The position numbers and the translations under genes were made by a program. 40,182 bases of DNA from Ignavibacteria bacterium (lineage in GTDB: Bacteria; Bacteroidota; Ignavibacteria; Ignavibacteriales; Ignavibacteriaceae): contig JAJTBZ010000051.1 in the NCBI GenBank assembly GCA_021286645.1, positions 1-40,182 of the forward strand, written 5' to 3'. Position 1 is the first letter of the stretch. Each line of letters starts with the position of its first letter. The notes beneath the pieces were generated by a model. It was not told where the DNA came from. It was given only the letters and a program-made list of their open reading frames with translations, and searched no databases. Of this stretch, positions 8,704 to 14,707 are shown piece by piece.

Positions 8704-9716
8704 TAAAACGTAAAATGATTAATTCTCATTCATTGATTGCAATGGTATTCGCGGTTATTTGTGCAAGCAGCGTAATGTTCGCACAGCCCAAGTTCGAGTC
8801 TACTAATACCGCCCCGGGTGAATTTGCCCGGTTGGGATTTCTGCCTCGCGGCATCGCGATGGGTAATGCCATGTCCGCGGTTAGAGAAGGGCAACTTTCC
8901 GGTTTTTATAACCCTGCATTAGGCGTGTTTCAGGAATATAATTCATTCCAGGCAGCTTATACCTTTATGACTCTTGACCGTACTCTTAATTATCTTGGTT
9001 TCACCAGGCGTTTTCAACTTTCGAAAAAAGATACTTCGCAGGTAGCGGGCATCAGTTTCGGGCTTATTAATGCCGGTGTCTCAAACATCGGGGAATACGA
9101 TAACAGCGGGTATAAGAGGGGAGATTTGTCAACTTCGGAAAACCTTTTCTTTTTCTCTTTCAGTAACAGGTTCTCCAAAAAAGTATCATTCGGTTTCGGA
9201 GTTAAAATTTATTACTATAAACTCTATGACAATGTAACTTCTACCGGTACCGGATTCGATTTAGGGCTTTTATACAAAGCAACAAACGATTTGAATATTT
9301 CACTTGTGTTGGCAGATATGAATGCGAAATACAAATGGGATACGGGTCCGGTGTATAGTACTGACGGCAGTTCCACGACAGATAATTTTCCTATGGCAAA
9401 GAAGATTGGCGTTAGCTATGGATATTCATTTAAGGATGATTCACGCCTAATAGGCTCGATGGAATTTGAATTCAATGATTATGGTAGAAAGCTCTTACGT
9501 GCAGGTGCTGAATACCGGGTAATTCCGGAAGTGGCAGTGCGCGCGGGTTTAGATAACATCGTTTTGAATAATTCCGATGAGCTTATTCAACCTGCCGGAG
9601 GGTTTTCTGTTCGCCAGAGAATGTATGATATAGATTTCGCAATTGAATATAGTTTCGTGATTGAGCAGTACTCAAAAAGCGCCCGTCATACAGCCGGGCT
9701 AAGTATTGTTTTCTAA
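8700..9716 (+). CDS. PorV/PorQ-family outer-membrane barrel protein
   Basis: A 338-residue protein with a basic N-terminus and hydrophobic signal ending VMFAQ at about 28. The mature start ARLGFLPRGIAMGNAMSAVREGQLSGFYNPALG follows the PorV/PorQ (UPF0164) pattern, in which a conserved Gly-rich strand is followed by YNPA. Alternating strands rich in aromatic residues run to the C-terminus (AGLSIVF). PorV shuttles cargo within the type IX secretion system in Bacteroidota; many genomes carry several paralogues, some tied to particular cargo. The ATG at 8700 overlaps the propeller stop; a second in-frame ATG at 8715 is also possible. Co-translation with a propeller cargo suggests a dedicated partner, which is inference. 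Confidence 0.78.
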   Translation: MIKRKMINSHSLIAMVFAVICASSVMFAQPKFESTNTAPGEFARLGFLPRGIAMGNAMSAVREGQLSGFYNPALGVFQEYNSFQAAYTFMTLDRTLNYLGFTRRFQLSKKDTSQVAGISFGLINAGVSNIGEYDNSGYKRGDLSTSENLFFFSFSNRFSKKVSFGFGVKIYYYKLYDNVTSTGTGFDLGLLYKATNDLNISLVLADMNAKYKWDTGPVYSTDGSSTTDNFPMAKKIGVSYGYSFKDDSRLIGSMEFEFNDYGRKLLRAGAEYRVIPEVAVRAGLDNIVLNNSDELIQPAGGFSVRQRMYDIDFAIEYSFVIEQYSKSARHTAGLSIVF

Positions 9717-9774
9717 ACATCGCTGCTTTCTGTACTCGCGGCCCAAAATAATATAGAAAAATTTACTAAATTGT

Positions 9775-9808
9775 CCTGCGATATTCCAAAAATCCGGAAT
9801 ATCGCGGG
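9775..9808 (+). repeat. Strong inverted repeat between the two PorV-like genes
   Basis: The arms GCGATATTCC (9778-9787) and GGAATATCGC (9796-9805) are perfect complements around an 8-base loop, extended by C-G pairs at both ends with one T-G wobble. No T-run follows, so it is not a standard terminator. It could act as an RNA hairpin that separates expression of the two genes, or as a DNA operator. Confidence 0.6.
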
Positions 9809-9838
9809 CTTTGAATTATTATCAATAAGTGTTGATGA

Positions 9839-10738
9839 ATGAAAAATAAATTTGTAATTCTCTTTCTTTTTTACTGTATGACTGTATTGGCGCAAAGCGC
9901 GGGCAATACGGGCATGGCATTTTTGAAAATTGGAGCGGGTGCGCGAAATATTGCTTTGGGCGATAACGGTACAGTCTATGCTACTGATGCAAGCTGCGTT
10001 TTTTATAACCCGGCAAATCTAAGCTATTCGGCCTCTGATGGCGTTTTTTTGATGCACAATCAGTGGATTCAGGATGTCAGTTCTGAGATGATAGCCGCCA
10101 GAATCACCATTTGGGGTCTGCCGGTGGGGTTCGCTGCCAATACAACGGCAATAAAAGATATCGAAATCCGGTCAAAGCCCGGTGCTAAAGAGGGGACATT
10201 TACCGCTAATTATTTCATGGGTTCCGTTTCTACCGGTTTTGAGGTTGCCGATGATATCGCGGTAGGAATTACCGGAAAGTATTTGCATGAAGGAATTTAT
10301 ACCGACGAATCAAACGGTTATGCAGCTGACCTGGGTTTTACCTGGAAAAAATTCTATCGTGATTTCTCATTGGGTTTCGCGTTAAAGAACTTAGGTTCTA
10401 TGGATACGTTGTACAATGACGAAACAGTTCTGCCGTCGGAAATGCGGATCGGTGTTATTTACCCGAACGCGTTTGTTGCGAAAAATATTTGCGTGCAGGC
10501 TGCTGTAGAATTCCAGAAATATTTTAAGACGGATAATAGCCACATAAATATTGGTCTGGAAGGTAAGTATGATGATGTTTTCGCGCTTCGGGTAGGATAT
10601 ATGACGGGCTATGAAGCTAAATCATTTACTACGGGTATCGGGGTACATTACAAAAACATTGATTTTGATTATGCATTCGTGCCGTTTCAGTATGATATGG
10701 GCAGCGCGAACACATTTTCGTTGCATATAGGGTTTTAA
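9839..10738 (+). CDS. PorV/PorQ-family outer-membrane protein (second paralogue)
   Basis: A 299-residue protein with a signal peptide ending VLAQ at about 18. Its mature N-terminus has the strongest PorV/PorQ signature in the window: GMAFLKIGAGARNIALGDNG followed by YATDASCVFYNPANLSYS, with the FYNPA box at about 56-60. The rest alternates beta strands and ends with the aromatic HIGF typical of outer-membrane barrels. It is separated from the previous PorV-like gene by 122 bases that contain a strong hairpin, so it may be expressed independently or at a different level. A rho-independent terminator lies just downstream. It is the more canonical of the two PorV-like proteins and so the better candidate for a core T9SS shuttle, though no other T9SS machinery gene is present here. 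Confidence 0.82.
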   Translation: MKNKFVILFLFYCMTVLAQSAGNTGMAFLKIGAGARNIALGDNGTVYATDASCVFYNPANLSYSASDGVFLMHNQWIQDVSSEMIAARITIWGLPVGFAANTTAIKDIEIRSKPGAKEGTFTANYFMGSVSTGFEVADDIAVGITGKYLHEGIYTDESNGYAADLGFTWKKFYRDFSLGFALKNLGSMDTLYNDETVLPSEMRIGVIYPNAFVAKNICVQAAVEFQKYFKTDNSHINIGLEGKYDDVFALRVGYMTGYEAKSFTTGIGVHYKNIDFDYAFVPFQYDMGSANTFSLHIGF

Positions 10739-10754
10739 GGCGTAATAATTTATT

Positions 10755-10793
10755 AAAGGGTGGCAAGGGTTTTTCCATTGTCACCCTTTTTTT
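10755..10793 (+). terminator. Rho-independent terminator after PorV-like gene
   Basis: The arms AAAGGGTGGCAA and TTGTCACCCTTT pair with a single G-T wobble, followed by a continuous T-run. It lies 16 bases after the stop at 10738. Confidence 0.85.
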
Positions 10794-10806
10794 ATTGTAT
10801 AAATCT

Positions 10807-10837
10807 TTTACCAATTGGGCAGTAATGCATATTTTTG
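10807..10837 (+). promoter_or_regulatory. Bacteroidota-type promoter for rpiB
   Basis: TTTA at 10807-10810, a 19-base spacer and TATTTTTG at 10830-10837 closely fit the TTTG-N19-TAnnTTTG consensus of Bacteroidota primary sigma factors. Transcription would begin near 10844, giving a leader of about 25 bases before the rpiB ATG. It sits directly after a terminator, where a new promoter is expected. Confidence 0.5.
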
Positions 10838-10868
10838 CAGCCTGTAAACATTTAAATGAAAGAATAAT

Positions 10869-11318
10869 ATGAAAATAGTAATAGGTGCAGACCACGGGGG
10901 ATTTGCTTTGAAAGAGGACCTGAAAGCAATTATGCTGGAACAGGGTATAGAGGTAATTGACGTTGGCAATAACTCGTATGATGCAAAAGACGATTACCCT
11001 GATTTTGCATCGGCGGTAGCCCGTAAAATTGCCGGTGGTGAAGGCGATAAGGGAATTGTAATATGCGGCAGCGGCATCGGAGCATGTATTGCAGTCAATA
11101 AATTCCGTGGTGTACGGGGGTGCGTATGTCATGATACATATTCAGCTCGCCAGGGTGTAGAGCACGACGGGATGAATGTATTATGTCTGGGAGGTAGAAT
11201 AATCGGGATTGAAACAGCGAAAGAATTATTGAAGGCGTATTTAGGCGCGCAGTTTTCCAATGAAGAACGCCATGCACGCCGCTTACGTAAAGTAGAAGAA
11301 TTTGAGAAAGCGGTTTAA
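10869..11318 (+). CDS. rpiB: Ribose-5-phosphate isomerase B
   Basis: A 149-residue RpiB/LacAB-family enzyme of typical length. Diagnostic features are IGADHGG at 5-11, the catalytic Cys66 in CGSGIGACIA, HDTYSARQGVEHDGMNVLCLGGR at 88-110 with the ring-opening His, and the C-terminal ERHARRLRKVEEFE helix. It interconverts ribose 5-phosphate and ribulose 5-phosphate in the pentose phosphate pathway in the cytoplasm. It is a single-gene unit with its own upstream promoter-like element and a terminator overlapping its stop codon, and it is convergent with a small minus-strand gene. No residue looks abnormal. Confidence 0.95.
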   Translation: MKIVIGADHGGFALKEDLKAIMLEQGIEVIDVGNNSYDAKDDYPDFASAVARKIAGGEGDKGIVICGSGIGACIAVNKFRGVRGCVCHDTYSARQGVEHDGMNVLCLGGRIIGIETAKELLKAYLGAQFSNEERHARRLRKVEEFEKAV

Positions 11319-11330
11319 AAAGCCGCTTTC
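11306..11330. terminator. Terminator hairpin between rpiB and the small minus-strand gene
   Basis: GAAAGCGG (11306-11313) pairs perfectly with CCGCTTTC (11323-11330). The left arm lies within the last codons of rpiB, whose stop is in the loop, and the right arm ends next to the minus-strand stop codon at 11331-11333. It can serve both convergent genes, although the T-run on the plus side is short. Confidence 0.6.
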
Positions 11331-11492
11331 TTATTTAATATTTGTTACGTCGGCAACGTTTTCAATTCGAACGAATTTCTCGTTGAATTTGAAAGCGCCT
11401 TTGGCACCTTTTACCGCGCGAACAACTTTAACGTTAACGCCAGTCTGTTTGACTTTCTTTGCTTTGTCCGCAAAACTTTGAACTTTTGCCAT
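11331..11492 (-). CDS. Small basic protein of 53 residues, unknown function
   Basis: This reading frame starts with ATG at 11492-11490, has AAAGGA about 9 bases upstream and ends in TAA at 11333-11331. The 53-residue product begins MAKVQSFADKAKKVKQTGVN, continues with KVVRAVKGAKGAFKFNEKFV and ends VADVTNIK. It is lysine-rich and free of Cys, with a short N-terminal helix and probable beta strands after it. The start context, the hairpin right after the stop and the codon use support a real gene. The pattern of a small MAK-initiated basic protein with a GAFKFNEKFV-like strand recalls small ribosome-associated or zinc-ribbon proteins that have lost their cysteines, but I do not recognise a named family. 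A nucleic-acid-binding role is only a guess from charge. Confidence 0.65.
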   Translation of the reverse strand: MAKVQSFADKAKKVKQTGVNVKVVRAVKGAKGAFKFNEKFVRIENVADVTNIK

Positions 11493-11575
11493 TTTCTGAA
11501 TCCTTTTTATTAAGCCATGTAATTTACAAAATCAGAATGGTAAAAAAAAGAGTTTTTTCTACCCCCGAGGAAGGG

Positions 11576-11607
11576 TTTGACTTTGTCTGTTTTTCGTGGT
11601 ATTTTTC
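11576..11607 (+). promoter_or_regulatory. Promoter-like element upstream of the YCF48-like T9SS gene
   Basis: TTTG at 11576-11579, a 20-base spacer and TATTTTTC at 11600-11607 approximate the Bacteroidota promoter pattern, with one base of extra spacing and a final C in place of G. It would give a leader of about 85 bases before the ATG at 11699. The rest of the gap between 11493 and 11698 holds A/T-rich sequence and a short CCCCGGGG palindrome, with no gene visible. Confidence 0.35.
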
Positions 11608-11698
11608 ATAAAAGGCCCCGGGGAGGCTTTATGCAGTGGTTTTTACCCCTTCAATTAGCAATATTTACAATTCCATAATGCACAATGGGGAGCAAATT

Positions 11699-14044
11699 AT
11701 GGTTAGAATCTGTACGATTGTTTATGTAATTCTATTATTCCCTACTGTATTTGCCCAATATTCACTAACCGTGTTGCGCCAGCCCCCGGGGCCCGGTGCT
11801 ATTACGGGGTTGTCCGGTTGTGGCTCAGTATTATATATCTGTGGTTATTCACCCGGCGGCCCGGGTTTTGCCGCCAGGTCAACAAATCTGGGGAAAACAT
11901 GGAACTCCCTTTCTTCGCCTTTTATCACTAACCGAAGCCCCGCTGCCATATCCTTCCCCACCAATGAAATTGGATATATTGCCCTGGGAAATGGAGTGGT
12001 GTGTAAAACTACAAGTGGCGGTGTGTTATGGACGAGAGTCGGCGACACTACAATTTATCATGGCACTTGTACAGATATGGTTTTTACCAGTCCAACTACG
12101 GGCTTCATGTGTGGCAATACGTTTCTTGGATACATTGTAATGCGTACGTATAATGGCGGAGAGGTATGGGAACCAGTGCCAACGCCTGTTTCTACGAATG
12201 CAGGCAGCATGGTGTGGCTTGATTCGCTTCGCGGCTGGGTTGCAGGTGCGGGTGGGAGAATATTGCGTACTACTGATGGAGGCGGTAATTGGAATGTAAT
12301 GAATCCCGGCGGTATTACGCTTAATTCTATCCGTTATGCCGGTAGTGGTGTGTTTTACGCTGTTGGCACGGGCAGCCTGGTTAAGAGCACTGATGGGGGC
12401 GAAACGTTTTTTTCAATAGCTCCGCCTTCCAGGGGACCAATGCGGTCTTGTATCTTTTCGGATGCACAGAATGGTTGTGTGGCTGGCGAGGCGGGTATAG
12501 TGTATTTTACCACTGACGGCGGTGTGCACTGGACAGAAAGGAAAGCCGGGCAGGAATCACTGACACTCTCCTGTTCTTCCAATGGTCGGTATTTTATGGC
12601 TGGTGGCGCGGGAGTAGTATTGCAGGTAGAACCTCATTCGGGAAGCTTTACGGCGCTTAGCAATGATTCACGTACATGCTACGGAATGAGTTCAGAGAAT
12701 AATAGTCTCTATATTTGCGGTGCCAATGGAGTGGTAAGGCGCACCACTGATGCCGGAATGAACTGGGAAAATTTCATCACGCCCTTTACCGGTTCGCTGA
12801 AGGATGTAATATCGATAAATAATCATTTGTGTGCCGCCGGCGATAGTTCTGTTATACTGCAAAGCGAAGATAATGGAGTATCATGGGTGAAAAATACTAT
12901 TGGCTCTGTAACTGATTGCTTTGTCCGGCTCTGTTTGGTTGATTCAACCTGCTTGTATGTATTTTCCCGGGATGGTGTAATTCGGGTATCATCCAATTAT
13001 GGCGCATCATGGCAGCAGATAAATTATATTCCTTCAGCCTGCCTGATAAGCGCCCGCATGCTGAACAGGAATTACGGCCTTGCATTTGATAAAACGAATA
13101 AGGTTTATCGGACTTATGACGGCTGGTTAACCTATGAAACGAATACTCTGGCCGAATTACAAGTGCCCGTAACGGCATATTGCATGCTTGATTCACTTCG
13201 AGGAGCCGCTTGTGGAGGTTATGGTCATGTGTTCTATACATCAAACGGGTTTCGATCGGTTAATCTTATATCCGACACTTCAGGCATGAAAAATATTACT
13301 TTCACCGGGGTTGCCGCGGTATCTTCGACCGATATTTGGGCTGTTGGGGGGACAAATATTATATACCATAGTGATGCAGGCAATATTGTTCGGTTATGGG
13401 CGGAAGTAGATTGTAATACAGTATCGGCATATTGTTCTCCGGAGGGCGAAGTGTTTATTACCGGAGAAAATGGATATGTATTCCGCGTGCGGAAGAAAAT
13501 CACTCCGGTTGAATTGATGTACTGCAGGTATGATTCAGGCATGCTCGCGTGGAGCATGGGGGCTGTAACCGATATTCGTGAATTCAGCATTGAAGTCTCT
13601 AATGATGGGAAGATATGGAGTCTTGATGGAATCGTTTCCGCGAGGGCAGAAGGTTTATTGCAGCAGGAATATAGGTGGAAACTAATACATGCCAGTCCGG
13701 TGATAATACGGCTCAGGGGAATAGAAACAACAGGATTCAAAAGAACATTGGCTGAGCTAAGCACAAAGGATGCGGATTGTTCAGGGGTGGAATTGCAGCA
13801 GTGTTACCCTAATCCGGCAAATCCGTCAACTGTTATTCAATATTATATTCCGCGGCCTATGCGTGTTACACTTAATCTGTATACTATCCAGGGAGAGCGT
13901 GTTTTAGTGCTTATTGATAAGGAGCAGGAAGCCGGAGTGCATCAATTACTGCTGAATACTTCAGGTCTGAGCAGCGGGGTGTATATCTATCAATTGCAAG
14001 CAGATACTTTCAGGCAATCGAAAAAAATAGTGATTATAAAATAA
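11699..14044 (+). CDS. Secreted YCF48-like beta-propeller protein with T9SS sorting domain
   Basis: A 781-residue protein with signal peptide VRICTIVYVILLFPTVFAQ. Repeated blades contain the YCF48/BNR signature, an Asp-Gly-Gly turn followed by W or F: TTDGGGNWNVM, STDGGETFFSI, TTDGGVHWTERK, TTDAGMNWENF, SEDNGVSWVKN. The C-terminal 75 residues are a type IX sorting domain: CYPNPANPSTVIQYYI, then VTLNLYTIQGERV, then the closing GVYIYQLQADTFRQSKKIVIIK. The start at 11699 has GGGGAG upstream and begins the signal peptide cleanly; an ATG-like start at 11636 would add a non-signal extension. In YCF48 itself the propeller assists photosystem II assembly, but in secreted proteins of this group it is just a scaffold. 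Export across the outer membrane is predicted; function unknown. Confidence 0.85.
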   Translation: MVRICTIVYVILLFPTVFAQYSLTVLRQPPGPGAITGLSGCGSVLYICGYSPGGPGFAARSTNLGKTWNSLSSPFITNRSPAAISFPTNEIGYIALGNGVVCKTTSGGVLWTRVGDTTIYHGTCTDMVFTSPTTGFMCGNTFLGYIVMRTYNGGEVWEPVPTPVSTNAGSMVWLDSLRGWVAGAGGRILRTTDGGGNWNVMNPGGITLNSIRYAGSGVFYAVGTGSLVKSTDGGETFFSIAPPSRGPMRSCIFSDAQNGCVAGEAGIVYFTTDGGVHWTERKAGQESLTLSCSSNGRYFMAGGAGVVLQVEPHSGSFTALSNDSRTCYGMSSENNSLYICGANGVVRRTTDAGMNWENFITPFTGSLKDVISINNHLCAAGDSSVILQSEDNGVSWVKNTIGSVTDCFVRLCLVDSTCLYVFSRDGVIRVSSNYGASWQQINYIPSACLISARMLNRNYGLAFDKTNKVYRTYDGWLTYETNTLAELQVPVTAYCMLDSLRGAACGGYGHVFYTSNGFRSVNLISDTSGMKNITFTGVAAVSSTDIWAVGGTNIIYHSDAGNIVRLWAEVDCNTVSAYCSPEGEVFITGENGYVFRVRKKITPVELMYCRYDSGMLAWSMGAVTDIREFSIEVSNDGKIWSLDGIVSARAEGLLQQEYRWKLIHASPVIIRLRGIETTGFKRTLAELSTKDADCSGVELQQCYPNPANPSTVIQYYIPRPMRVTLNLYTIQGERVLVLIDKEQEAGVHQLLLNTSGLSSGVYIYQLQADTFRQSKKIVIIK

Positions 14045-14047
14045 AAA

Positions 14048-14081
14048 AATGGGGCAGCCTTCGGCAGAAAACTGCCCCATT
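14048..14081. terminator. Terminator hairpin between convergent genes
   Basis: ATGGGGCAG (14049-14057) pairs perfectly with CTGCCCCAT (14072-14080). On the minus strand the hairpin is followed by a run of seven T, so it terminates the minus-strand gene ending at 14093. On the plus strand no T-run follows, so it would be a weak terminator there. Confidence 0.8.
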
Positions 14082-14092
14082 GTGGTAATGGT

Positions 14093-14683
14093 TTACCAGA
14101 TGGCTGGTTTAAATGCCCGTTTATTAATAATTTTAATGACATCCGTAGACTTGCGTAAAAGGTATATACCTTTGGTATTGGCGTATTTGAATGATTCTTC
14201 ATCGATATCAATCATTCCCATAGCGCAATAGAGGGCATGGTCTTTAAACTCCTGAAAGTAACTTTTAAAATGTTCTACGTCGTCAAGAAACTCATCGATA
14301 TCTGCCCGGTCAACCGCTGAATATAAATTAATCACAATCGCGGCCTCGGTATTATACGCGATAATATCGAAAGCAAGACTTCCTTTTTTTGTCCATGCCT
14401 GAATGTTTTCAGCAAGCTTTTCGATTTTAATTTTGCGCCGTGAAAATATAACTGCTATTTCTTCCAGCACGGTATCTTCCTTGAAGAAACGATTTTCTGG
14501 TAAAGACCCGTATAAGCGCTCGATAATACTCGAAATTTCCTTTTCTTCGCGGAATGAAAGATGTTTGAGGTATTTCTGAATTTTTTCCAACTTCTTCTGG
14601 TCCATGTTTGGCAATGAAAAGTCTTCACCCCGAACGCCAAAGAACAGCTTGAGTAAATCGTGATATGTTGGTTTGTTTTCCAT
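14093..14683 (-). CDS. PD-(D/E)XK-like fold protein with degenerate active site
   Basis: A 196-residue soluble protein, helical in its first 100 residues (LEKIQKYLKHLSFREEKEISSII). The C-terminal half follows the plan of small PD-(D/E)XK-like proteins found in Aquificae and cyanobacteria (DUF3782-type): a beta hairpin with Asp (FDIIAYN), a second strand, a helix with DIDEFLDDVEHFKSYFQEF, a strand (ALYCAMGMIDI), then YANTKGIYLLR and an ending NKRAFKPAIW. In those relatives the second strand carries the catalytic E-x-K; here it reads AIVINLYS, so the acidic and lysine residues are absent. The assignment rests on pattern alone. The gene begins 24 bases after the beta-helix T9SS gene on the same strand, so they likely share a transcript. 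If the fold is right, it is probably a binding protein with no nuclease activity. Confidence 0.55.
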   Translation of the reverse strand: MENKPTYHDLLKLFFGVRGEDFSLPNMDQKKLEKIQKYLKHLSFREEKEISSIIERLYGSLPENRFFKEDTVLEEIAVIFSRRKIKIEKLAENIQAWTKKGSLAFDIIAYNTEAAIVINLYSAVDRADIDEFLDDVEHFKSYFQEFKDHALYCAMGMIDIDEESFKYANTKGIYLLRKSTDVIKIINKRAFKPAIW

Positions 14684-14707
14684 AAAGATAACCGATAAAA
14701 TGAAAAA

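Noticed and set aside
10629-11132. A minus-strand open frame of 167 codons across the end of the PorV-like gene and rpiB
   Set aside because: It crosses a terminator and lies antisense to two well-identified genes; its product has no coherent domain and an unlikely composition.
11331-11492. Naming the 53-residue protein as a DUF4295-like small protein
   Set aside because: The MAK start and basic character are similar, but the conserved strand order and the usual neighbours (ribosomal L28/L33 genes) are absent here.
13234-13764. A minus-strand open frame of 176 codons inside the YCF48-like gene
   Set aside because: It is antisense to a T9SS cargo gene with clear repeats and has no signal or motif of its own.
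14049-14080. A terminator for the plus-strand YCF48-like gene
   Set aside because: The hairpin is followed by a T-run only on the minus strand, so it is assigned mainly to the minus-strand gene.
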